Assembly (NCBI GenBank): GCA_021413535.1
Contig: JAIOQF010000355.1
Location: 1-5,054, forward strand
Length of the DNA: 5,054 bases
DNA from: Verrucomicrobiota bacterium
GTDB taxonomy: Bacteria > Verrucomicrobiota > Verrucomicrobiia > Verrucomicrobiales > Verrucomicrobiaceae
Direction of reading: 5' to 3'
Shown here in pieces: positions 1-5,054 of this stretch. Below the pieces are notes generated by a model that worked only from the letters and a program-made list of their open reading frames with translations, was not told the origin of the DNA and ran no database searches. Each line of letters starts with the position of its first letter. The stretch's first letter is position 1. A program made the translations under genes and the position numbers.

Positions 1-1
1 G

Positions 2-244
2 CTTGCGATGCAGCCTCGAAAAAAAGGTCCCGTTATCACACCTGGTCAGCCTGCTTCCAGTCAATTATATATTGCTCTGACGCTGCCCGATCCTGATAAG
101 AAAGCCATGCCACCCACTGGCCATCGTATTCCAAACTCGGAAGTAGAATTGGTAAAACGCTGGATCGAAGAAGGTGCGAAATGGCCCGATGGTCCAGAAG
201 GCAGTATCGAGCCAGAAGTGACTCAGGAGCCAGGCAAGTCCTGA
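2..244 (+). CDS. C-terminal part of a planctomycete-type cytochrome c (PSCyt1-like) domain protein; 5' end outside window
   Basis: The frame is open from the left edge to a TGA at 242-244, so this is the 3' part of a longer gene; the ATG at 8 is internal. The visible 80 residues carry the late part of a cytochrome C domain of the planctomycete type (PF07635-like). There is a 'PGQPASSQLY' segment, then 'MPPTG', whose Met is the probable second axial haem ligand, then 'SEVELVKRWIEEGAKWPDG', the typical closing helix and W-I-x-x-G-A-x-W motif. The CXXCH haem-attachment site expected upstream lies outside the window. By family knowledge such proteins are exported c-type cytochromes, either small or fused to DUF1549/DUF1553-type or other modules. 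Here the protein ends about 20 residues after the domain, in an acidic, proline-containing tail, so the cytochrome domain is C-terminal. The gene converges with the helix-hairpin-helix gene, leaving a 46-bp gap. The family call is firm; the electron-transfer partner is unknown. Confidence 0.82.
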   Translation, partial: LAMQPRKKGPVITPGQPASSQLYIALTLPDPDKKAMPPTGHRIPNSEVELVKRWIEEGAKWPDGPEGSIEPEVTQEPGKS

Positions 245-290
245 CCAATGATTCGGTGGAGCACGGAACGTGCGCGGTGATGTTCGAGTG

Positions 291-725
291 TTATTCCACT
301 TTCACCCGCGACTTTAATTTTTCGAAAGTCTTCTCGCCGATACCGGAGACTTTTTTCAGATCTTCGATCGTCTGATAGGGGCGGTGCTTGATGATGTCCT
401 TCGCTCTAGCTTCGCCGATGCCGGGCAAATAGGAAAGTTGTTCGGCGCTGGCATGGTTGATGTCCACGATCATCGTGTCCGGGTTGTGAGTGATCTTCCA
501 CCAGATCAGGCCGATGCCGGCGATGACGAGCAGGGCGATCAGCGCAAATCTGGCAAGATTCTGGGTGCGTGACGCTGTTGGAGTTGAACCCGCCTCCATG
601 GCGCTGAGCTTTGCTTCATCGTAAAACTTGCCGGCAGGAGGAGAGGTGCCAGACGTGGGATCAGCCGGAGTGGCGGCGGAGTTCTCCATCGCTTTGATTT
701 TTTCTTCGTCGTAAAACTGGCCCAT
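291..725 (-). CDS. Membrane-anchored ComEA-like helix-hairpin-helix protein with a duplicated N-terminal motif
   Basis: This is a 144-residue protein. Residues 1-56 are a Pro/Ala/Ser/Thr-rich region. One hydrophobic helix follows at about 58-76 ('FALIALLVIAGIGLIWW'), with Arg53 and Arg59 on its N-terminal side, which suggests an N-in, C-out anchor. Residues 86-144 form a ComEA-type domain. It starts with 'VDINHASAEQLSYLPGIG' and holds two helix-hairpin-helix motifs, 'LPGIGEARAKDII' and 'VSGIGEKTFEKL'. In this family the motifs bind double-stranded DNA non-specifically, and ComEA itself is the DNA receptor for uptake. No comEB or comEC neighbour is visible, so a competence role is only inferred. 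The N-terminal region contains two copies of F-Y-D-E-x-K-x-x-A-M-E, 30 residues apart. I chose the ATG at 725; an in-frame TTG at 734 would add three residues. No Shine-Dalgarno sequence precedes either start. Confidence 0.88.
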   Translation of the reverse strand: MGQFYDEEKIKAMENSAATPADPTSGTSPPAGKFYDEAKLSAMEAGSTPTASRTQNLARFALIALLVIAGIGLIWWKITHNPDTMIVDINHASAEQLSYLPGIGEARAKDIIKHRPYQTIEDLKKVSGIGEKTFEKLKSRVKVE

Positions 726-819
726 AAAAATCAATGATGAGTGATAAATTATGAATGTTGGATGGCTGATGATTGGCCGGGCATCTGGCTTTTAGAGTTT
801 AGCAGCATTTGTTGTGCGG

Positions 820-1428
820 CTACAGTTTCCAATCAACTGGAATGATCTGTTCGCGCTGGTTGCGGTCGAGGTATTTGATGTGGCCGTTTTGACAGCCGTA
901 TTCATGGACACGCATGGTGACGCAGACGTCATGGCAGCAGTAGAGCGCGATGTCGCCGATGCGATCAGCCCAGATTTGCTTGTCACCTTTTTCCTTCGCC
1001 TGCGTGGCCTGCTGCCACCAGCGGATGGCATCGAGACCGTCAGCGGTCTTGCCGGTGCCGAGCGTGGCGCTGGCCACGGCGTCGAGCTTGGGGCGGTGGC
1101 CGATTTTTTTTTCAAGGTCGAGCATCAGGTCGAGGTTTTCCAGCTGGTCTGCGAACTCAAGCACGACTGAGCCGCGCAGGACGCCGTAGTCGAACTGCAC
1201 ATGATTGAAGCCGATCACGAGGTCCGCGCGGCGGAGCTGATCGATGAGCTCGCGCACGTTGTCTTCGGTGTAGATGCGATATTCGCCGAGCTTGCTGCTG
1301 AAAGTGACGGCGATGGAGATTCCCATCTCGTGCTTGTTATGCCAGCCACCGACGTCATTGGCGGTGCGTTTGGTTTCGAGATCGAAGTAGACGAGGTCGC
1401 GGGCCATGCTTTCGCTGTGACTTTGCAT
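820..1428 (-). CDS. Stand-alone DEDDy-type 3'-5' exonuclease (ribonuclease H-like fold)
   Basis: This 202-residue protein is essentially one DnaQ-like exonuclease domain with all catalytic motifs in order. Exo I is 'VYFDLET' (Asp16, Glu18). Exo II is 'VIGFNHVQFDYGVL' (Asn75, Asp80). Exo III is 'YCCHDV' with Tyr163 and Asp167 in Y-x3-D spacing, the DEDDy subclass. Between Exo II and III lies 'LGTGKTADGLDAIRWW', a segment I associate with exonuclease-like domains found beside helicases. By family knowledge, four acidic residues bind two metal ions and the enzyme removes 3'-terminal nucleotides from DNA or RNA; the actual substrate is unknown. No polymerase or helicase domain is fused or adjacent. 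The start lies 7 bp after the stop of the RDD gene, so the two are probably co-transcribed. An ATG at 1407 (Met8) sits closer to the conserved core and is an alternative start; neither has a clear ribosome binding site. The gene contains a run of nine A on its sense strand (plus 1104-1112). Confidence 0.87.
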   Translation of the reverse strand: MQSHSESMARDLVYFDLETKRTANDVGGWHNKHEMGISIAVTFSSKLGEYRIYTEDNVRELIDQLRRADLVIGFNHVQFDYGVLRGSVVLEFADQLENLDLMLDLEKKIGHRPKLDAVASATLGTGKTADGLDAIRWWQQATQAKEKGDKQIWADRIGDIALYCCHDVCVTMRVHEYGCQNGHIKYLDRNQREQIIPVDWKL

Positions 1429-1435
1429 CGCGCGG

Positions 1436-2260
1436 CTATTTCGGCAAGGGCGGCGTCAGGCCGGTGCCCTGCATGTTGGCGATCATCATGAACAGCAGCG
1501 CGAGGAATCCGATGATGATGGCCACGATCACGTAGCGCCAGGGTTCCGGTTCGCCGTGCTCCACGCGGAGGCCGGTCTGCTCATCCCAGGAGGTGGTGCC
1601 CAGCTGGACGAGACGGATGCGGCACCAGGACATGATGAACAATTGTGGGAATGGAAAAAACAAGAAGAAGAATGTGCCCTTCATGAGGACCAGCAGGGAG
1701 CGCAGCAAGGCCTGGTGGAATGTCGGCAGTGTTCCGTCCAAGCGGCGTATTTGGATGCGCAGCAGCGCCTTGCCCGGAGTGGTGCCGCGGCGCGACAGCC
1801 AGTATGCTTCCAAGGGCACGAACAATAAAAACATCGCGGGTGGGAACAGGATGAGGAATATAGTTTGGGCCTGCGTGATTGGCTGACCCAGCATGAGATT
1901 CTCTCTGGCCGCTTCTATCCAGGCAGAGGCCTGCGGCAGCAGCAGATTCATGAGCAGCGAAAACAGCATGGAGAACCAGAAGTAATCCATGATCCGTGCC
2001 CAGAAGCGCAGCCAAGGCTGCGGGGTGTCCAGGGCGATGCGGGCAACCTGACGCACGTGCTCGGCTTCGGCAATGATCTCCGGGGTCGGCTTCCAATAAT
2101 CGGCGAACTCATGCAGATCACGCAGGGGTTTCCATTCCGGCAATCCCATGTGCCACGCAAGTTCTTCACCCTTGAGGGTGCCGTCGCGGATGCGCTCGAT
2201 CACATTGAACTGCGAGTGCGGGCCGGTGCGTTCTCCGGCGTTGGAGATGAAGTATTCCAT
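1436..2260 (-). CDS. GYF_2-RDD family integral membrane protein
   Basis: This 274-residue protein has two modules. Residues 1-56 match the bacterial GYF_2 (DUF4339-like) domain: 'YFISNAGERTGPHSQFNV' followed by 'IRDGTLKGEELAWHMGLPEW', with the GP, the 'DGTL' turn and the late tryptophans in the usual order. A charged linker (57-80) leads to an RDD-type domain at about 82-235. It opens with 'RFWARIMDYFWF' (Arg85, Arg89 and Asp92, fitting the family's R and D signature), continues with 'GTTPGKALLRIQIRR', and ends with 'LGTTSWDEQTGLRV'. Hydrophobic helices lie near 93-111, 133-155 and 185-212, and a fourth extra helix at 243-263 is followed by a short polar tail. GYF_2 domains are thought to be protein-interaction modules and RDD proteins are mostly uncharacterised, some proposed as transporters; no substrate can be named. 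The start is the ATG at 2260, only nine bases from the inner edge of the octamer foldback, with no Shine-Dalgarno sequence. Confidence 0.88.
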   Translation of the reverse strand: MEYFISNAGERTGPHSQFNVIERIRDGTLKGEELAWHMGLPEWKPLRDLHEFADYWKPTPEIIAEAEHVRQVARIALDTPQPWLRFWARIMDYFWFSMLFSLLMNLLLPQASAWIEAARENLMLGQPITQAQTIFLILFPPAMFLLFVPLEAYWLSRRGTTPGKALLRIQIRRLDGTLPTFHQALLRSLLVLMKGTFFFLFFPFPQLFIMSWCRIRLVQLGTTSWDEQTGLRVEHGEPEPWRYVIVAIIIGFLALLFMMIANMQGTGLTPPLPK

Positions 2261-2265
2261 GAAGA

Positions 2266-2369
2266 ATGGGTTGAAGGGTTGAAAGGTTTAAATGTTGAAG
2301 GTGAAAAATGCGCAAAAACTCCACAGTGGAATTTCTTCAACCCTTAAACCTTTCAACCCTTCAACTTAT
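2266..2369. repeat. Large foldback with arms made of four tandem octamers (GGTTGAAR)
   Basis: The left arm (2269-2300) consists of four 8-base units of consensus GGTTGAAR; the right arm (2335-2366) contains four of the same unit on the opposite strand. Bases 2270-2291 are a perfect 22-bp inverted match to 2344-2365. After a 2x2 internal mismatch (2292-2293 and 2342-2343), another 7 bp pair (2294-2300 with 2335-2341). Two wobble and two A-T pairs can extend the outer end. The 34-nt central loop holds a weaker hairpin (2316-2334) followed on the minus strand by a short T-run, which might help terminate infA transcripts. The element fills nearly the entire gap between the infA stop and the RDD start. 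It could be a terminator or attenuator, an array of protein-binding sites, or a dispersed intergenic repeat. I see no second copy in this window, no transposase and no obvious target-site duplication. Confidence 0.9.
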
Positions 2370-2373
2370 ATCT

Positions 2374-2688
2374 TCAGAGGCGGAAAACGATGCGCGCCTT
2401 GTCTGCGTCGTAGGGTGACATTTCCAGCCGGACATTGTCACCGATGACGAGGCGGATAAACCGTTTCCGCATTTTGCCGGAAATGTGGGCCAGCACTTCG
2501 TGACCGTTGCGCAGCTTTACGCGGAACATGGTGCCGGCGAGGACGGCGGAGACGGTGCCGTCGAGTTCGATGGCCGCCTCCTTGTCCTGGGACGCAGGAG
2601 CCGGCGGGGGAGGTTGGGAGCGAAATCCCGGACGACCGGCGGGCCTGGAGTTGTTTCGTCTGGCACCGTGTGATCTTTTGGGCGGCAT
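2374..2688 (-). CDS. infA: Translation initiation factor IF-1 with N-terminal basic/Pro-rich extension
   Basis: Residues 35-104 of this 104-residue protein align by eye with the whole of standard IF-1. The segments 'AIELDGTVSAVLAGTMFRVKL', 'NGHEVLAHISGKMRKRFIRL', 'GDNVRLEMSPYDADKARIVFR' reproduce its S1-type OB fold. IF-1 binds the 30S A-site during initiation and works with IF-2 and IF-3. The usual length is about 72 residues; here about 34 extra residues precede the fold, rich in Arg, Lys and Pro ('MPPKRSHGARRNNSRPAG', then a run of prolines). No ATG, GTG or TTG codon falls between Met1 and the start of the S1 fold, so the extension is probably real. An in-frame GTG at 2769 would give 131 residues but adds a hydrophobic, cysteine-containing segment unlike IF-1. 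No Shine-Dalgarno sequence precedes the ATG. The gene lies outside any ribosomal-protein cluster visible here, between a secreted-protein gene and the octamer foldback. Confidence 0.93.
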   Translation of the reverse strand: MPPKRSHGARRNNSRPAGRPGFRSQPPPPAPASQDKEAAIELDGTVSAVLAGTMFRVKLRNGHEVLAHISGKMRKRFIRLVIGDNVRLEMSPYDADKARIVFRL

Positions 2689-2772
2689 CGTTTTGGCTGG
2701 TTTTGATGAGAAGATTGAAGGACAAAATGCGGCTTGTGCGCCGGAAGACAAGGGAAAAAGCAAAGTCACCAG

Positions 2773-4836
2773 CTACTTCGGCGCGAAGAGCAGATGGCCG
2801 GTGGCTTCGTCGCGCGCATACTTTACCGGCACTGCGCGTCCGCCGGGACCATCCGGGAGCAGTCGTCCCTCTGCGTCGAATTCGTATTCGCGTCCATTGG
2901 TGATGCGCGTCCAGCCAATCTCGCGTCCTTCGTTGTCATAATGGTGCAGATCGCGCCAGGCTTTCAGCGTCGTGAGTCTCGGATCCACCCACGCGGGCTT
3001 ATTGGAGCGCTCAAGGAATTCCGGGAACAGCGCCAGGGCCAGAACGCTCAGGTGAAAGTCACGCAATACAGCGATGTCACCAGCGGAGAGCTGTTTCGGC
3101 TTGCGCAGCAAAACGTAATGTCCGCCGTCATCTTCCGCGAGCACGCGAAAGTCGAGGGCGCGCTGCCGGGCGGCAAAGAAGTCCGTGATATTTCCCGAGT
3201 TCTTCGCAGCGGTAAGGATCGTGCTCTGGTTCGCAGTGAACAAATCCGGTTTCTCCGCCAATTTTACGAATGCGTTTTGCACGACTTCACGCAGCGTTTT
3301 GCCATCCGGCAAGCTGGCTTCCACACGCTGGCGCAGCGCCGTCTCCAGTTCACTGAGTGCAGCGGCGGCCTGCGGTTTTGTTTGAATGTCAGCGTTCAAC
3401 TTGCGCAAGTTCTCCTGTTTTGCGGCCAGGACTTCTGCGGTGTCGAGGAGCATTTTTGCGGCGGCTTCAGGCAGGACATCGCGGAGAAGTTTTCCAGCGA
3501 GTGATGGTTCACTGGGCGACATCTTATGACCCAGATTGAGCCAGCGGAGATCATTGGACGATGGAAGTCCGGGATGCGGATTTCCGGCTTCATAATTAAT
3601 TTCCTCGAGTTGTCCATCGTCGCGATATTGCCGCAGTTCGTTGGGCAGCATGAAAAAGGTAATGAAAGCCGGCGCGGACCAGGTGATTCCGTTGGTGGCA
3701 AAGACACCGATGTCGACACGATGCGAGGCCAGTCCGGCGGCAGAGCGAATCTCGGGATGCCAGGCCAGAGTAATCTGCGCCTCGCTGCCATCGCTGGTGG
3801 GTTCGATTTTTACGCGGTGTGCATCGCCTTGTAGCAGAGCCCAGTGGAATTGAATCGGGTGTCCGCCGATGTCATTGGAACGACGTGCGCTCACGGTCAG
3901 TTCGCGACGGAAGGCGCTGCCGCGGAAGATGCGCGCGATCACGCAGGGTGAATCAGAGAGCTTCTCGTTGTTGATCACCGGGAGTTCAAAATAATCGCGC
4001 CCGTTTTGTGGCTCCGGTGACTCTGATTTCACAGCGAGCGCCACCAGCGGCGGGATGGCGAATTGGGTGAGGCTGTGCGCAGCGAGGACGAACCGTTCCT
4101 CATCAATATTCTCTGCCCGGAACACCGGAGGATGAGCGGCGCCTGTGAAGTAATCTTCCTGCGTGCGCACGGGTTTGTTGCTCTGACGAAAAAGCGACTG
4201 TAGCACCGGCATCAACAGGCGGGCTGAGATCAGCCGGCGCTGAGTATCGCGCGGGAGTGCGGCTGTGGCGGAGAGAAATGCACGCAAGAATGGCTGGTCG
4301 GTGCCGGAGGAGCCTTGGGAGATGATCACCCAGGGAGTATTGGTCGGATAAAGATCGCCCCAGCCTCCGACGCCATTCCATCCTGGCAGGTGATCCTGAT
4401 GCGACGGATAAAAGAATAGATTATTACTCAGATACTGATTCGTCAGGAAATTCATGCCGGAAGCGCTGGCTTCATAGAGGCGCGGGATGCTCCCGCCCTT
4501 GTCAGCGGGGGCGGCCATGGATGCGTTGCCGATCAGCGCCAGCGGACGCACCATCATGGCGGCACCTGGTGCGGCGCCGAGTTTTTTTTCTTCCTCAGTG
4601 GGTTGGTAGACGTGAAGCTGCGGCCACTCGGCGGTGTTGAGCGGCGAGTGCGCGCCGTCGCGATTTTCATAGGTGATGCGATCGAGTCCCGCAGCACTGC
4701 CTTCGTCGAACCAAAGATTGAGCAAGCGGCCCACGGTGTCGTTGCGCGTGGTGACCTGGGCGCCGGCCTGAAGCGCGACGGTAAAAAAAACGGTGGCGAG
4801 TCGCCAACGAATTCCGGTTCGCGTCACGTTCTGCAT
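2773..4836 (-). CDS. Large secreted protein of unknown function with PKD/Ig-like middle and YD-repeat-like segments
   Basis: This is a 687-residue protein when started at the ATG at 4836. Residues 1-26 look like a Sec signal peptide: basic n-region with Arg6, Arg10 and Arg12, hydrophobic core 'LATVFFTVAL', and an A-G-A site before Gln27. I do not recognise a named family. Visible parts are: a Gly/Asn/aromatic-rich block at 125-185 ('YLSNNLFFYPSHQDH', 'PTNTPWVIISQGSSGTDQPF'); a beta-rich stretch at about 305-400 resembling a PKD/Ig-like domain ('NDIGGHPIQFHWALLQGD', 'VDIGVFATNG'); an Ala/Leu/Glu-rich, probably coiled-coil helix at about 460-508; and Y/F-D-x-x-G segments like single YD repeats at 404-409, 633-638 and 653-658. 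There is no catalytic motif I can defend. A periplasmic or extracellular, possibly binding, role is inferred. A GTG at 4857 with AGGA seven bases upstream is an alternative start (694 residues), but it puts two Glu residues in the n-region. The ATG has GGAGG (4855-4851) at a long 14-nt distance. Confidence 0.82.
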   Translation of the reverse strand: MQNVTRTGIRWRLATVFFTVALQAGAQVTTRNDTVGRLLNLWFDEGSAAGLDRITYENRDGAHSPLNTAEWPQLHVYQPTEEEKKLGAAPGAAMMVRPLALIGNASMAAPADKGGSIPRLYEASASGMNFLTNQYLSNNLFFYPSHQDHLPGWNGVGGWGDLYPTNTPWVIISQGSSGTDQPFLRAFLSATAALPRDTQRRLISARLLMPVLQSLFRQSNKPVRTQEDYFTGAAHPPVFRAENIDEERFVLAAHSLTQFAIPPLVALAVKSESPEPQNGRDYFELPVINNEKLSDSPCVIARIFRGSAFRRELTVSARRSNDIGGHPIQFHWALLQGDAHRVKIEPTSDGSEAQITLAWHPEIRSAAGLASHRVDIGVFATNGITWSAPAFITFFMLPNELRQYRDDGQLEEINYEAGNPHPGLPSSNDLRWLNLGHKMSPSEPSLAGKLLRDVLPEAAAKMLLDTAEVLAAKQENLRKLNADIQTKPQAAAALSELETALRQRVEASLPDGKTLREVVQNAFVKLAEKPDLFTANQSTILTAAKNSGNITDFFAARQRALDFRVLAEDDGGHYVLLRKPKQLSAGDIAVLRDFHLSVLALALFPEFLERSNKPAWVDPRLTTLKAWRDLHHYDNEGREIGWTRITNGREYEFDAEGRLLPDGPGGRAVPVKYARDEATGHLLFAPK

Positions 4837-4926
4837 GAGTGTTCGATGTTCCTCCACAGTAGCTTCCTGTCAATGCACGGCGATTTTACTTGCCCTGCAT
4901 GAAGCACCGTTAAACATGCGTCCCCG
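4837..4926. promoter_or_regulatory. Divergent intergenic region between the secreted-protein gene and the lipid-kinase gene
   Basis: This 90-bp gap must hold the start signals of two divergent genes, unless the kinase gene is read from elsewhere. On the minus strand an exact TTGACA (plus 4873-4868) lies upstream of the secreted-protein gene. The hexamer 17 bases further on (AACATC) is a poor -10, and that promoter would leave almost no leader. Toward the kinase gene, TTGCCC (4891-4896) and TAAACA (4911... on the plus strand) are 14-15 bases apart and also poor. The minus strand carries GGAGG at 4855-4851. The role of the region is inferred from gene orientation; no individual promoter is established. 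Confidence 0.4.
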
Positions 4927-5054
4927 ATGTCTCTTCCCGTCATCCTCAATCCCGCAGCCCGCAGCACCCGGGCTGCGAGTCTCGCGGAAAGCATTCGCGC
5001 GCTTCGACCAGCACCTGAGCTGCATTTTACACAGTGCCCCGGAGATGCGCGGCG
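4927..5054 (+). CDS. N-terminus of a diacylglycerol kinase-like lipid kinase; 3' end outside window
   Basis: An ATG at 4927 opens a frame that stays open to the right edge (42 full codons). It begins 'MSLPVILNPAARSTRAAS', which fits the first strand and N-P-x-x nucleotide-binding loop of the diacylglycerol kinase catalytic domain (DAGK_cat, YegS/DgkB-like). The later 'ELHFTQCPGDAR' fits the next strand and the T-x-x-P-G-D-A motif of the same fold. Such enzymes phosphorylate diacylglycerol or related lipids with ATP at the cytoplasmic membrane face. The GGDGT motif and the metal-binding residues would lie beyond the window, so activity cannot be judged. The start has no Shine-Dalgarno sequence; the upstream ATG at 4916 is in another frame. 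The gene is divergent from the large secreted-protein gene, and a 9-bp hairpin lies within its first 51 bases. Confidence 0.82.
   Translation, partial: MSLPVILNPAARSTRAASLAESIRALRPAPELHFTQCPGDAR

Noticed and set aside
261..273. GCACG-GAA-CGTGC hairpin as a terminator between the convergent genes
   Set aside because: The stem is only 5 bp with a 3-nt loop and no T-run on either side.
735..819. Possible terminator or repeat between the exonuclease and helix-hairpin-helix genes
   Set aside because: Only imperfect short pairing (GATG/CATC) and scattered 'gatga' words are visible, with no T-run in the right place.
814..1170. A 118-codon plus-strand frame over the exonuclease gene
   Set aside because: The opposite strand encodes all DEDDy motifs, so this is a shadow.
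1581..2096. A 171-codon open frame on the minus strand
   Set aside because: It is a second frame inside the RDD gene; the His/Pro/Ala-rich translation shows no domain.
2316..2334. Intrinsic terminator for infA inside the foldback loop
   Set aside because: The 7-bp stem includes a G-U pair and uses part of the T-run in its own arm, leaving a short tail; too weak to list separately.
1865..2347. A 160-codon open frame on the plus strand crossing the foldback
   Set aside because: It is antisense to the clear GYF_2-RDD gene and its product resembles no family.
2689..2769. GTG start giving a 131-residue IF-1
   Set aside because: The added 27 residues are hydrophobic and unlike IF-1, and an ATG at 2688 is available. 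It cannot be fully excluded because the GTG lies only 3 bases after the upstream stop.
2734..3504. A 256-codon open frame on the plus strand
   Set aside because: It is antisense to the secreted-protein gene, which has a signal peptide and coherent composition; the plus-strand product has no recognisable domain and is a shadow frame of GC-rich coding DNA.
4845..4873. Sigma-70 promoter with exact TTGACA for the secreted-protein gene
   Set aside because: The hexamer at 17-base spacing (AACATC) is far from the -10 consensus, so the -35 match may be chance; it is mentioned only within the intergenic entry.

Overview
The window most likely comes from a Verrucomicrobiota-type (PVC group) bacterial chromosome. 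The evidence is a planctomycete-style cytochrome C (PSCyt1-like) tail, a GYF_2-RDD membrane protein, a large secreted protein of a type I associate with Planctomycetes and Verrucomicrobia, and start codons that mostly lack Shine-Dalgarno sequences in moderately GC-rich DNA. This assignment is by protein style only; no RNA gene or taxonomic marker is present.

Layout. Bases 2-244 (+) are the 3' end of a haem-protein gene cut by the left edge. It converges with a block of five genes on the minus strand. Read in the direction of transcription, from high to low coordinates, these are: a secreted protein of about 687 aa and unknown function (4836-2773); translation initiation factor IF-1 with an unusual basic, proline-rich N-terminal extension (2688-2374); a GYF_2-RDD membrane protein (2260-1436); a stand-alone DEDDy-type 3'-5' exonuclease domain (1428-820); and a membrane-anchored ComEA-like helix-hairpin-helix protein (725-291). 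At the right edge a divergent plus-strand gene starts at 4927. It encodes the N-terminus of a diacylglycerol-kinase-like lipid kinase and runs out of the window.

The most striking non-coding element lies between infA and the RDD gene (about 2266-2369). It is a large foldback whose two arms (2269-2300 and 2335-2366) are each built from four octamers of consensus GGTTGAAR. The arms pair over 22 bp, then 7 bp more after a 2x2 internal loop, around a 34-nt central loop. It fills almost the whole gap, from just after the infA stop to a few bases before the RDD start codon.

How the genes fit together: the RDD and exonuclease genes are 7 bp apart and are probably co-transcribed. The other minus-strand genes are separated by 84-113 bp and may or may not share transcripts. 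The exonuclease and the helix-hairpin-helix protein are both nucleic-acid proteins, but no defined pathway can be assigned. I see no mobile element, CRISPR array, tRNA or rRNA.
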